Origin: Chiua virens | Taxonomy: Eukaryota; Basidiomycota; Agaricomycetes; Boletales; Boletaceae | Assembly (NCBI GenBank): GCA_019787685.1 | Contig: JAHNUO010000005.1 | Coordinates: 1,984,001 to 2,048,000 of the forward strand | Direction of reading: 5' to 3' | Length of the DNA stretch: 64,000 bases | In this document: positions 33,553 through 45,659 of the stretch, piece by piece | How positions within the stretch are numbered: position 1 is the stretch's first letter | Layout: each line of letters starts with the position of its first letter | Program-made: the position numbers and the translations under genes | The notes under the pieces: model-generated | Database searches by the model: none | What the model was told of the DNA's origin: nothing | Seen by the model: the letters and a program-made list of their open reading frames with translations, nothing else

Positions 33553-35319
33553 CTAACCTCCCTCAAGGTGGTACCTTCGGGTTTGTTCCCTCGTCTGCCC
33601 ACCATCCGCCTCTATGCTTTCCGCGACCCCGCTCTGCACACCAGCTGCAAACACCATCGGTTCTCCAGTAGCACCACTGCTGGATAACATAGACAAGCCA
33701 AACCCAGAGTCGATCCCTGCCACATGTCTGCCTTGAACATCGTGCGCATACAGCTCCCGTATGCTGATGATGAATCGAGGAGTTAGAGTGTACACGGGCA
33801 CATCGGCTACGATCTTTTCTAATGCGAGCTGCCACCCGGTGCTTGGAATATTTCCAGTGCTGAGCAGTAGGCCAGAGAGGTTCAGAAGGAGGATTCTGTG
33901 ACAGAAAAGTGTCAGTTGTGTCATAACTCCGTCAGTGACGTAAATCGTCAGAAATAGTTCCTAGGTTGCCGATGTGACTAGGCGTACGAACCCTAAGAAG
34001 TAGAGGAGCCCCTGTTCGACGAACAGGTTCATGTACCGGCTCGGCTGCCATTGTTTTGTGACGCGGTACATTTGAAGTGACTGCCTCACGAACTGCGCGA
34101 CGGCTAGCGTGCACAACACCGCACCAGTTATTATCTGCAAAATGTAAGCCATATAAGCCCAAACGGTCCTTGAAAGTTGCTCCGCGCAAATTGAATATTC
34201 CAGTACTTGAGTGGCGACCCCTAACCGTTGGTTAGCGTTGTACATTTATCGAATCACAGTTTACATACACAATCGATTCTTCGGGTTGACATAGAAAGTA
34301 GCATCTACCATGATGGCGATGATCTCAATAAAAAGCAGGATAAGAAGCAAGCCGAGGATTAGTCTTGATCCATTGTACATTGCCCATACGCGTAAGATCA
34401 TGACAACTGCACTCGCTACTGTCATAGAAATCATTTCCGGATCAGAATAATTGACTACTCACAATCGGCTGCACCGAGAAAGAGGATGTATGTGCAAATC
34501 TCGCTATATCCCAATATATTGCCTTTAAATGTACGTGAATGGAAAATCGGTGAAATACTTCAAGTCAACACTCACAACTATCTCACTGGTATCAGACACA
34601 TTCCAATGTGTGATGATGGTAATGAGCCCAATACGTACATCTAGGGGAACACAACAATCATGGAAACATCCATTAATAGCCGATAGTTTGGAGGGCATAC
34701 TTTAGGATTAGGAATGAAAGTAGTCCCCACTTTGCCGCGGTCAAAGCTCGATCAAGTTCACATTTTATGGTTTCAATCTTACCGAGGACCGTGTACCTTG
34801 TGCGTGCTTGAGGTCAGCACACAGCATATGCATTACAACAGCCATACACTGACGCCAAAGTATATAGGCCACAATAACGAACCTATTAAAGTCTAGTTAG
34901 AAGACGTCCTAGTGCAAAGCTTACACTGGAAGTCAGGTACGCACAAGAAGGAACATGATCGTAACTGAAGACCATTGTTTATGCTGCATTCTTGTCAGTA
35001 ATGTATCGGCTTATGAAATGGCTGCACTGACCCAGATGTACTCTATCTTCATCGACGATCAATCAGCGAAACCATTTATCATTGACAAAATCCACGAGTC
35101 GTACTTCTGACGGAAACACAAGGACTGTCAATGGTCAGTTTGCGGCTCACAGCAGAATAGAACCTGCGTCTTACCATAATCATATCCGACAGCAGTTACG
35201 ATAGCGACTGTGAATGCCCTGAGCCTGTGAGGTTGATTACCATGAGTACCGACACACGCACGGGAAACATAGTTGGTTTGCTGAATTGTCACAATAGTCG
35301 ACTGTAGATCAGAGTACAT
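33553..35319 (-). CDS. DUF6533-domain multi-pass membrane protein, copy C
   Basis: On the minus strand the ATG at 35319 gives MYSDLQSTIVTIQQTNYVS, in line with the MSS starts of the other copies (an upstream in-frame ATG at 35382 exists). Intron 1 follows NYVS, then VAIVTAVGYDY and further short exons. Membrane segments include TGAVLCTLAVAQFVRQSL near 34100 and a LLNLSGLLLSTGNIPS segment near 33850. The C-terminal block TPRFIISIRELYAHDVQGR, then GIDSGFGLS and an acidic/Gln-rich tail, ends at TAG 33553-33555. This copy and copy E share wording (SGNIPSTGW versus SGNIPNSGW) not found in A, B or D, so C and E form a subgroup. Confidence 0.78.
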
Positions 35320-35402
35320 AGTCTTGATGGATTCAAATTGAAAGCTGGTCAGGAGTACGATAGAGAGGGAGACGCTATGCAAGTTATCCGGTCCAAAGTG
35401 AT

Positions 35403-35430
35403 GGGTTTATAAGAGCGAATTCATTTCGGA
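35403..35430 (-). promoter_or_regulatory. Core promoter of DUF6533 copy C
   Basis: Read on the minus strand: CGAAATGAATTCGCTCTTAT followed by AAACCCAT. TATA-like core about 90 bp before the ATG. The same CGAAATGA(A/G)TTC plus TATAAACCCA arrangement is found before copy E. Confidence 0.65.
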
Positions 35431-36440
35431 GAACATTAGGTATGCGGTTGTACCTAAAATGGTGAGGGCCATTTCACGTAGCAGCGTGAGTGATGCTGTA
35501 CTGATGGGCCGTGCACGCTCCATCAACGTTCAAGTCATGCACTCAGCGACAAGCATCCTTACTCATCAATCCGCATTCGATTCTAGTATTGCGTTTCCAC
35601 TCATACCTGATGTGAATTTGGAACTCGGAATCTTAGAGTAGCCGCGATGACTGAGAATGGCTTAAAACCACTGCGCCAAATTGTGCGATGTTCTGAACGG
35701 GTCTTGGAACGACTCAAATTCACGTCTGTCTGATGCGTCAAAATGCGTTCGGCATTTACGGGGTGGCTATGTCGTCTTGCTCCCGGCATCGCCCAGCAGT
35801 GGGTCCTTGACCATGGTGTGTGACTCGGGTCTGCGGACATAAGATCGGGCCCAAGGTAAACAGGTTCTGTGGAGCTAGTGAGAAAAGGCGGTGATCTGAG
35901 ACGGGAAGAACCGTGGCGGCGCAGGGAGGATGAACCACAGTGCTGAGTGCACTTACCAGCTCTTCAGACAGAAAGCTGTTTCTGGTAGGCAAACAACTCC
36001 GAATGTAGGAACATAAGTTCGAGACTTGCGCCTACCGCCCTTGGTTCCGGTCAGACAGGCGTGAGGCTATGAACAGCGTTGTCACGACTCCTGTCAATCG
36101 CTGTCCCACTCGTGAGATTCCTCTCGTGTTGGATTGTGCAGTCAAGCGCGTCGTCGAGGTTGCAATCCAGACGCCGAGATTAAACTCCCCACGTAAACGG
36201 TGATTGAGACTACATCGGATGGGGAAGGCTGGGACGAGACGAAGGAAGTTGGTTCCATCCAGGGCTGCGAAGAGCAGCGGTTTGACCTGGCGCAGATTAG
36301 GTTATTGTCGCCAATATGAAGTATTTCGTGCGGATATCTTGTCTACTTTGTAGACGTTGATCAATTGAGCTCAATTGCCATCGAGTAACAAAAGTTTCAG
36401 CCACTTGCCGCCGAGCTTCACGCGCACGGTCACAAAAAAC
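35431..36440. other. Intergenic, no feature seen
   Basis: About 1 kb between divergent genes (copy C and EAF3). Only short open frames without family resemblance. Confidence 0.5.
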
Positions 36441-38012
36441 ATGTCTACCTCCAGCAACAGCAACAGCAACAACATCCCATTCGCGGTCAATGAGCGCGTC
36501 CTGTGCTATCATGGACCCCTCATCTACGAAGCCAAGATCCTTAAAACCGAGACGTGGGATGAAACCAACACGAAGCTGGCTGGGGTTGGCCCACATTTCT
36601 TTGTTCACTACAAGGGGTGGAAGCAAACGTGAGTCCCTCGCTGGCTTTTTCTCTCGTGTTTTCCCTCCTTCCTGTGCGCTCGTCTCATCTGCGCCTTCTT
36701 TCGTTCGTGGATCGAACGAGTTCGACGCGGGCTTTGGGTTCATTTTAACTACAGTCAGAGGGAAGCTTGATGGCATGTCCTTGGTACTAATTTTTTACCT
36801 TGGCGACACAGGTGGGATGAATGGGTCCCTGTGGTGCGCCTTCTCAAATTCAACGAAACCAACGTGGCGCTTCAGAGAGTGCTTTCGAGCCAAGCGTCCC
36901 AAGCGGCGTCCTCTTCCGCAGCGGGGAACAAAAAAGGCGCAGGGGCGAGCGGATCTGGTGGCGCGGGTGGTGGAGTGGGGTCTGGGACTGGACGGGGTGG
37001 GAGGAAGGATGGGAGGGGGACGAAGCGGGGTAGGGAGGAGGTGAGTTTCGTTTGCATTTGCTCGCTATTGCGTATCGCGAGTGGGCCAGCGCGGCGTTAT
37101 TTGTCCATCCGACGCGTGCTGCCTTTTCATGGCCTTTTGATTACTGATGGATCGGCGTTGGTGTGGTGATGTAGGACGACAATAGTCGAAAGCCGGAGAT
37201 GAAGCTGAACGTGCCCGAGGTGCTCAAAGTGCTGCTTGTCGATGATTGGGAGGCTATCACGAAGAATAACCAGGTTCGTCTTTCTTTCATCAAGTGTCCG
37301 CCTCTCTGACGATCTGGACACCCTTACCCCCGTCTCCTCCTGTTTTGTTGTGTATCGTGAACGTAGCTGGTCTCGCTTCCTCGGACGCCAAATGTGGTCG
37401 AGATTCTTCAAGAGTTCAAACAGTATGTCGCGAAAATGGGTAAACAGACAACGTGTGTGATCAATATAACGTCTCATGACAACCTCCTCACTGGCATCGC
37501 AAAATAGCCTGCGTGATCCTGATCTCGTCCTTCCTACTATCATTTCTGGGCTTACCGTTTACTTTGACCGCTCCCTCGGTGCGAATTTGCTCTACCGCTT
37601 TGAGCGCCCTCAATATGCGGAGATCCGCAAGGCATATGTTACTGGTCCCAAAGTACTGGTTGGACAGGAAAAGGATATGAGTGCGATATATGGTGCGGAG
37701 CACCTGCTGAGAATGTTGGGTACGTTGTCCATCTTGCTCGATCGATTCTGTGAGATTAGTTATTGGGCTCCTGACGAATTTTTGCAGTGAGCTTGCCACA
37801 GATGGTGGCCAGCTCGACGATGGACGCGGAGAGTATAGGGTTGGTGAAGGACTATGTGACCGAGTTACTCACGTACGTTCTCCGTCAAACTCGCACATCT
37901 CACATTCTTGACTCACAGAGGTACCAGTTTTCTTGTGGCCGAGCGCGATAGGTTTTTCCTTGCAGAGTATCAAAGTGCGAGTCTACAATATCAGAATATC
38001 TCTCGCTCGTAA
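36441..38012 (+). CDS. EAF3: MRG15/Eaf3 chromodomain protein (NuA4 and Rpd3S subunit)
   Basis: Exons read as 36441-36628, 36812-37040, 37175-37273, 37367-37452, 37508 to about 37720, 37788 to about 37873, and about 37920-38012, ending TAA 38010-38012 after QYQNISRS. The N-terminus (MSTSSNSNSNN, then FAVNERVLCYHGPLIYEAKI) is the chromo barrel domain, completed by HFFVHYKGWKQTWDEWVP across intron 1. A Gly/Ser/Lys-rich linker follows, then the MRG domain: LNVPEVLKVLLVDDWEAIT, LVSLPRTPNVVEILQEF, GLTVYFDRSLGANLLYRFE, ISAIYGAEHLLRML-like (as MSAIYGAEHLLRML) and SLPQMVASS. Eaf3 reads H3K36 methylation in the NuA4 acetyltransferase and Rpd3S deacetylase. No frame damage was found, unlike most neighbours. 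Confidence 0.9.
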
Positions 38013-38489
38013 TTTATTGTGCCATTGATCGTTGGATGATCTTGAATGTTTGGACTGACCACAAGGAACATATTGGACCCTCCGTTGGAGTCTGGCTTTG
38101 CACATGATGATCACCCCGGGAATGTTTAAGAGCGTTCTATCGCTCCACTCGACGTGACCTTTTCCAGCTTTTGCAATAACCTCCATTCTCACAGGTCGTT
38201 GCTTACTGTTGGCACGAACACGACAGGCAGTATTGACAGTGTGCAGGTGCTTCATTCGTGTCGACTATCAAAGCCTTCCTAGTGTACAGGCGCTGCCGTG
38301 AGTCTCTTGCAGACACATCTACCAAGGTTGTCAGAACTCCGAGCTCAGTTTCTCCAAGAGTTTCTGTCTATCTGACAAGCCAGATTTTGATCTCCACATT
38401 AGCACTCCTTACAGATCCTGGGACCCCTTACCCGAAATGTTTGCGTACAGTGGCTCTCAGACTCACCGTCACCCGAGTTGTATAAAAGC

Positions 38490-38535
38490 CGTCCTCAAAG
38501 ACATCCATGGTCCCTGGATCAAACATCGGCTCGGA
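38490..38535 (+). pseudogene. Short fragment resembling the SDR gene start
   Basis: CCTCAAAGACATCCATGGTC followed by CCTGGATCAAACATCGGCT resembles the cofactor-loop exon of the SDR gene at 39757-39800 (about four of five bases the same), which encodes KTFMVTGSNVGLG. Similarity fades after about 45 bp. Confidence 0.55.
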
Positions 38536-38734
38536 ATACATTTATTCTTGATGCGATATACGTGCCCCTTCACATTTCTCGTCGAAACTATGTTGACCCA
38601 CTTGCAATTTTGATCGTTGTGATCATCGAACACTCGATCCCCGTTTCCACGGCGGGTCAATGAGCGTACCCAGCAGCCCTATGCGTATTATATTTTAATT
38701 CAATACAGCGTGCCTTTACGGGTTTGTATGGAAT

Positions 38735-39040
38735 TGTATCCGTCACGAACCGAGTCGAGTTCCGGATTTTTTGAGCGCGCTGACGCCACAGGAGGACACG
38801 TCATCTTTTCCAAACTAGCGCGCTTCGTCCGCGGACATGCCCCAGCACGCCGAGCTGCCATTTTCGGGCACGGAGGCTTCACTATCCTGACCCCATTGCG
38901 GGATTCACCAGGTATCGCGGAGTTCCCGGGAGTCTGGCGTGAGGCGAGGACGACGACTTGCGAACATAAGCGCGGGTCGAATAGGGTTGGGTGTGGATTT
39001 GGATTTGACTCAGTTGAGTGGATAGGCAAGTGGTATGCCG
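38735..39040 (-). pseudogene. Decayed partial copy of the RMND1 first exon
   Basis: Read beside 30170-30480 the two stretches match over about 300 bp with many substitutions and small gaps. Shared runs include GGACATGCCCCAGCAC (exactly, at 38837-38852 and 30277-30292), GGGAGTCTGG followed by a GAGGCGAGGACG run, and GGTCGAATAGGG / GGCCGAATAGGG. The DUF155 motif region is covered but the frame is broken and there is no start, second exon or membrane anchor. It lies 8-9 kb from the intact gene on the same strand sense. Confidence 0.7.
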
Positions 39041-39685
39041 GAGCGGTGCTCAGTCATCCACCGCCCTTGTACGGTAGCTAAGCTGCCACTGTTTCCTAGT
39101 ATGGCGTGAGCAGCGCTGTCCGCGGGTGGAGCGGTGACTCGCATATTTTCAGAGGTGCAATTGCGGCATATGTATTTGCGCGCCTCACTTGGGCGTGCGA
39201 CAACGCCAGAGAGTAATTGCAGCCCAGCGGCCTGCTGGATTAGATATCAGTGATAGTGTTAGTCCCGCCAGCCTGAGCATCTACTAAGTACCTAGTTTTA
39301 TGTCGCGACAGGTGCGAACCCGACAAGCGATATTGACAGTGCGTACACGTCCATCGTGCGCGTGATTCTCCTGACTGTCTGCCAAGGTTATACGGTTATC
39401 TGACGCTTCTGGACGCCAGAGCTAAGAAGCTTCCGAGGGCTTCTTACTAAGGTGCCCCAATGAGATCTATGGTTGAATCAAAGATCCACCTAGGTTTCTT
39501 GCTGTTCCTAAATCGAAAGTAAGCGCCGTCCACGTCAATGCTTTATTAATTCACCCATACGATGTCAGCCTATAAGCGAACTAATTCACAAGGTTATGGA
39601 GTGGTGAGCCGACCATTCCTCAGGCTCTTTTCGTCCCATAAAGTGCGGCTTCGTGTTTGATTCTGGTTCTTCACAAATCTTGCCC

Positions 39686-41013
39686 ATGGACCTTCTTGCC
39701 CTATATTTTCGCGAGCAATGGGCTAGTCTCCCTCTCCCTAAAGCCATCGAGGATGTCAGCTCAAAGACATTCATGGTCACTGGATCAAATGTCGGCCTGG
39801 GTTTCGAAGCTTCAGTGCATCTCGCCAGGATGCAGCCCAGATCGCTTCTCGTGACAGCCAGAAACGCGACCAAGTGTGAACAGGCAGAAAAGTGTAAGCT
39901 TTTTGTGCCTGTTCAGTAGAATTTCGTTGGCCTAATCTAGCTGGAAATAACGCACTAAGCCATCCTTGAACGAGTAACCTGGAGACGGCGTACCGCGACC
40001 TCCACGGGTGATTTCGAGTCCACTCGAGCTGGAAAGCTTCCACGACGTGCGCTCTTTTGTAACCAAGTTTGCAAAGGATGGCGAAGGAGTGTTGAATACG
40101 CTTGTTGCCAATGCCGGCGTGCTCGCCATCAGTTACGGTCAGACGCTAGATGGCTGGGAAGTAATGTATTTCAATCACTGCGCCTGTTCCACTCAGATGA
40201 TCTCACCGATCCTGTAGCAACAGGCTGCAAGTGAATTACCTTTCCACCGCCTTGCTAAGCATCCTGCTCTTGCCATACTTGATAAATGCTTCCACTAGCG
40301 ACTCGCCTTCGCGTTTGGTGATTGTGTCGAGCCTGAGACACTACTATGCTCCCGCAACGTTAAAGGGAGCAGGGTCATGGAACAATATATTGGAATCCAT
40401 CAACAAACCGGAATTCGGAGACGGGTCGGTGACTCTTCTGCCCCCTATGTCGATTGATGCTGAAGAGTTGTTAGCTTCGCTCGTTATTCTGTCACAAAAC
40501 GGGAGTATCGTACCATGCACGCACCTCATTTGTGAGAGAAAACTTATTATTTGATCTTCAGTATTGCAAGTCATGTTCATCCGCGAGCTTGTGTCGCGCC
40601 TGCCTCAACCGACACCCGTCATCGCTTGCACGATCAGTCCAGGTGCCTGTGAATCAAATATGATTCGTACACCTCAAGGGACAACGGATTATCTTGCTAT
40701 TCAAAAGTTGTTCCTCGTGCGGTCTACAGAAGAGGGTAGCAGAGCTCTCGTTCATTCCGCCGTTGCAAGCGACCCCTCCATGCATGGCCGGTACTTGTCC
40801 TGTTGTCAGGTGACAGAAGAGAGCAAATTCGTCTTCACTCCTGAAGGAGAGGAATTTTCTTCCAGACTCTGGGTGTGTACTGTGATTATGATGCATTCCC
40901 GGACGCATGTCTTACTAGACTGAGACCGACAGGATGAAACTATCACACTGTTTTCTCGCATTGATCACCGAGTTCCCGAGATTGTTACAAAATACTTGTC
41001 GGTCGAGTTGTGA
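39686..41013 (+). CDS. Short-chain dehydrogenase/reductase (retinol dehydrogenase-like)
   Basis: ATG at 39686 gives MDLLALYFREQWASLPLP, then KTFMVTGSNVGLGFEA, the NAD(P)-binding TGxxxGxG loop near residue 32. The second exon holds LVANAGVLA (the NNAG-type motif) near 40105, and LVIVSSLRHYY (catalytic Ser region) near 40320. RYSVTK, the catalytic YxxxK, can be read at 40482-40499 but in another frame than the preceding codons, so the model needs a frame change or an unseen intron there. A further +1 step lies near 39980 (GVPRPPRVISSPLELESF follows). The last exon after an intron at about 40873-40930 reads DETITLFSRIDHRVPEIV and stops at TGA 41011-41013. Expected role: NAD(P)H-dependent oxidoreductase; substrate unknown. 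Confidence 0.75.
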
Positions 41014-43368
41014 GTTGGTCTGAATATATGTTGTACAAGAGCATCAAATCTTCCAAAGTTGTACTATTACTTGGTTCGCACGTTGATATCAGTAGTATGT
41101 TCAAGTGAAAGGGTGTTCTTCTCTAGTGATGGATAAGATAGCGTGCCTGACCTCAAATCGACTGCGTCGACACTTGGAAAGTTCACTATCACGGATCAAC
41201 ATGTTGGTACCGTGCACCGGAGAACGTCTGGACGTCAAGGCCTGATTTGCGTGAAATAATATACGTATATGTATGGCTCAACAACATATTCTTCTCAACT
41301 TTAGAAAGTTGAATATTAGCACGTGGGAAATACTAGAGGTCGCATAACGCGCACCTCTATTGACGAATTTATGGCGATATCGATGAGCAATGCTTTGCAA
41401 ACCGGGCCCGTTACTCATCCTCGTATCCCTGCACAGGCCTCCGTGAGCGTTGGGGGACTGCGAGCGCGACAAGAAGGGAAAAAATCAGCGAGCCGCGAAC
41501 GAGACATTGGATGAGCAGACAAATGCTCACGAGGGTATGTAGTCGGGACGCGCTCAGCGGGGACGTGACCAAAATATTTCTGCCTGATCGATGGGATGGT
41601 CAAGGCAAAAACGGGTCCTGCAGTGCCCATGACACAAGACCAGAATATGACTGGTTGTTCGTGTGCGAGGTATTGCTAGGTTGGTTGTTCGATGGCGGTA
41701 AGGCGGCAGCAAGTATGTATTAATGCCAACGACTTACAAGGTATCTGTAAGTCTGTCTGAACGGTGAGACAAGGGACGCCATGGTTCTGTGTGTCTAAAC
41801 CTGATGTGTAACTTTGGTAGGACGAAGACGGACCAAGAATGTTTAACTCTGTTTGCGTGTATTTGGCAGGGGCCTTTGAAATAAACAACGGAATTTAGTG
41901 GCAACATGAGATAGCCATTCGAGCCAGGATTGTATTAGCGGTAATCACAGTTCACCAAAATTTAGCAAGGTTTACAAATAAACAATGGACCGATCGAATG
42001 GATACCGATATGGCAGCAACGCCCATTTAACCTCTGCGGCACTTGACTTTCATATCGTAGGCAGGGTTGCTAAACTCCCAGGCTCAGGCTGTTCTGTTTA
42101 GCCCATGCCAGCCCGCGTGGTTGCCATGAGCCTCTGAAACCCACCCCTGTATCCCCAATCGCTCTTGTTCCTCGTTCTTTGTAAGTATCTCATTTGATAG
42201 AAGCTAGTCTAGTACCGGAGGATGAACAAAGGTCCGACTCATACCACCTGTACTACCATTCGGGATCATACACACTAACATCATGCACTCAACTACCCAA
42301 GTATACGCAAGTCACGGGATTTTGAGTACGCCTGGCAATGGCAAACTAACGTCTGGAGCTGGACGAGAAATTTGGTCCTTCGATGTCAGCCAAGAACCAC
42401 GAGCACCCAGCGAAAACCCGATTGACTCCAGCCACGTTTTTTCAATCAATTCTCCGTCCTCGCGTCGTGCCTCGTGATGGTGCCAAGCTCGCCCGGTACT
42501 TGTAAGCCACGCATCGTTGTTCGAGACAAGATAAATGGTTTTGATCAATCGTTGGTGAGGTATTAGACGACCGAGGTAGGAAGTGGGCCGGAGTGTGATG
42601 GACAGCAGGTGAGACTGTTGCTTTGTAATGCTGCGGAGGATGTACTACCGCGGGTCCATGGTGTACAGTGCTTCTTGATGGCCAGGGCAGCCACGATGAA
42701 CTGCCTTCGACGTTCTCTGGCCTGATCATTGCGTAACGAATCATGTCAGGAGCGTGAAACAGTGAGCCCTACTCGTTTCCAGACGTGTTGATCAATCACT
42801 TATCTCGGCGCAGCGTGTGGATCCAAGCAATTCCCAATCATCGCGGATTGCGGCTCCAAGCACACAGTTTCAGATTAACAATGGATTTGAACAGGACACA
42901 GGTGAAAGTACCAAGGTCTGACCCATACTGACCCATACTACCAAGCCAGGGTGAAACCTGCATCCTGTATGATGCTTGTAGACGCGATTCAGATTTATGA
43001 TTACAGAACTTGAATGGCAGCAAAATAAAACAATGCCAACTTGGCCTGATAACGGTCTCGGAGAAATGGAACACCAGCGGAGCATTCGCTATGAGGATAC
43101 GCAACTACGATTGGAACTTGATGCTAAGGAAGCTACGAGATCTCAACTCATCTCAGCCACCCACAATTACCTGTTCTGGTCGTTTCGAAAGGTGCGTTTA
43201 GGCCACTGGATGAGTGTTGATCGCCTCCAGCCGCATCAGCCCATGCTCACCATGATATCCCATACACATCATAAATTCGATTCCATGGTTTTATAAACCA
43301 ATCGGTCTGAGTCAAGTAACCATCTCTCATTCTTCTCACTATCCCTCATTCCAAACCAATTTACCATC
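41014..43368. other. Intergenic; 3' part is flank of DUF6533 copy D
   Basis: No gene seen at 41014-42480. From about 42510 to 42790 the sequence resembles the flank of copy B (9897-10140), and 43180-43320 contains the copy D promoter region. Confidence 0.55.
43275..43318 (+). promoter_or_regulatory. Core promoter of DUF6533 copy D
   Basis: CCATGGTTTTATAAACCAAT (from 43283) aligns with the copy B promoter (CCGTGGTCTTATAAACCCAT), followed by TCGGTCTGAGTCAAGTAAC versus TCGATCTGAGCAGAGTAAC. The TATA core is about 75 bp before the ATG. Confidence 0.65.
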
Positions 43369-45167
43369 ATGTCCTCCGTTCTGCAGGCATCCCTTGTTTT
43401 CATGCAGTGGAATAACTATGTGTTTCGTATGCTTTTCTGCACTCGTGACGACCAGTCTTACAGGTTTCAACTTTCCCTCAGTCATTATGTTCACTACCGT
43501 CATATATGATTACGGTAAGCTGTCGACGTTCCATTATGAGCCCAAACTTATTCATCGTCAGTTTTCATCTTTCCAAAAGAGGTACAGTTCACATACTTCT
43601 GGTATCATGGCATCCGATGGTTTCCTGATCGTCAATCTGTGAAGATGAAATACATCTGGGTCAGCGTACACCCATTTGTGGAGTTAACATATCACTGATA
43701 CGAGACAATAGAGCAAACCATGGACCTGGGTATCGACCCTGTTCATCCTAGTGAGTACCGAAACTTCCGGTTCACTAGCATACCCTCTAGCGAAGCTTTC
43801 GTAGGTTCGTTATTGCGGGCTATTGAGTTTAGCGTGAGCCTATGGCTGTTGGAACGTGTGTACTGTATACTGATCTCGAGTGTTGACCAGGTGCTTTGTC
43901 CTCTGTAAGTTGGGACACAAATATAGACTTAATCTGGAATCTGAGCATCCTGATAGATGGCACCACGTTTTTACTTGATCCCGAATCGGTATGGCTTCGT
44001 CAGATATAATGACTGATAAACTGTTCTGACATAGATCACTACTCAGCTGTGCGTACTTGGCCTTTGATAAAACTTACGCTTGTTGTCACAGGTTAGCTGA
44101 GATCTTATTTGACAGTTGTGAGTGTTCACTCAAATTATCCCTCCATTTCATTCATGAATATGTCAAGGTGGATTGGTGTATATCATCATGCTATGGTCAT
44201 ATATTCTTTTTCTTGGCGCAGCTGACTGTGAGTAGGTTTATAGCTCGGATGAGAAGATGGAAATTACAATGGGGATTACAGTCATGATGATCTTGCGCGT
44301 GTGGGCAATATACAACCAGTCAAGGCTGGTCCTTGGTATACTTCTCGTCTTATTTTGGATCGAGATCATCTCAACCGTGGTATGCTATGCCTTCAACAGC
44401 GATCCGAAGAACTCAACATGTATGTGTGGACAGCTTGCATTGAAATGTACTACGCCACACTAACCAATTGTTACAGTGGCAATCCAAGTATTGGAATATT
44501 CGTACTGCACGTTGGGGCCGTCGGTGCCGCCGCTTAAAAAGATCGTCTTGGGACAGATGGCTTACTCTACGCAAATCTTCTTTGATGTGGTGCTGTGCAT
44601 GCTCGCAACCATCCAGTTCGTAAGGGAGTCACTTCAAATGTATCGCGTAACAAAGCGCTGGCAACTCAACCGATACATCAATTTACTCGTCGAGCAGGGC
44701 ATTGTCTACTTTTTTGTGTATGTTTTTATCCTTGACCCTCTCATTGTCAGCGCAGAGAATGGCATCGCATAGGACTAATAATGGCTTTTCGTCGCAGCTT
44801 CTTCATACTCGAACGTCATCACCTTGTTGTACAGCTGGGAAGAGACTTCCAGTCCATCAATGTACTGTATTTCTTGGCGACTTTTGTGGAGAGCGTGCCC
44901 GTGTTCACACTCCCCCCTCGATTCATCATAAGCATACGGGAACTGAATGAACATCACGTTCAAGGCAGGCGAGGGGATGGGATCGACTCTGGGTTTGGCT
45001 TGTCGACCCTATCATCCGACCACGGTGCTACCGGATCGCGCATTGTGTTCGGAAGTCGCGTGGAGAACGGTGCGGCGGAAAACATGAACATGGAGGCAGA
45101 TGTTGGGCAGGATGAGGGGACGGAAGATATGATTCTGGAGGTACCAAGGGATGTTGAGTCGGCTTAG
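43369..45167 (+). CDS. DUF6533-domain multi-pass membrane protein, copy D
   Basis: ATG at 43369 (MSSVLQASLVFMQWNNYVF), stop TAG at 45165-45167. Short exons give IYDYVFIFPKEMKYIW, then SKPWTWVSTLFIL and VRYCGLLSLA, the DUF6533 region. Later exons give MMILRVWAIYNQSRLVLGIL followed by LLVLFWIEIISTVV, a VLEYSYCTLGPSV loop, MLATIQFVRESLQMYRVTKR and LLVEQGIVYFFVYVF. The C-terminal block TLPPRFIISIRELNEHHVQG, then DSGFGLSTLS and a Glu/Asp/Met-rich tail, is complete. It is the best preserved copy in the window: I found no single-base break in the exons checked. Function unknown. Confidence 0.82.
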
Positions 45168-45659
45168 ATGAATATCAAGCGAGTGGATATGTGACGAGAT
45201 GCAGCCAAAGTTTGTTGCAGCACTGACATTGTGTGTAATATTGTCCCCTAAACGTACAAGTTGTCCCGAACACTTCTTCTCGGTGTAATCTATTGACTAC
45301 TAGTAGGTCACTGTGTATCGGCAGGCTAAGGAGGCCGAGTGTACCCGAGTGAATATGACTTTTTGAATTAGTCCTAGTCCTAGTACATGTTTCATTGCTC
45401 CGCAGAAACATTCTCGGATAATACATTGGCAACGGCATTCTACAACAAGGGTAAGGTCTTCTCTATCTGATGCATCGATTCTAACGATTGATAATGGTAC
45501 AATGCAAGATCCAAGGGAGTGAGATCTGAAACTATTGGCCTGTCGCCAACATTATCGCAGCACAAGATGTGTATGAATGATACATCATTAATGTCATTGG
45601 GCATCAATGACGTCAAGGGATCGCTGCACCACCGCGGAAGTGGATCCGTCTTCCAACTG
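45168..45659. other. Intergenic, no feature seen
   Basis: About 490 bp between the convergent ends of copy D and an unknown minus-strand gene. Nothing supported. Confidence 0.5.

Larger units (their letters stand above)
38013..39685. other. Intergenic with decayed gene fragments
   Basis: Holds a short SDR-like fragment (38490-38535), an RMND1-like fragment (about 38735-39040), and two segments alike to each other (about 38217-38260 and 39309-39350, sharing TATTGACAGTG). No intact gene. Confidence 0.5.
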
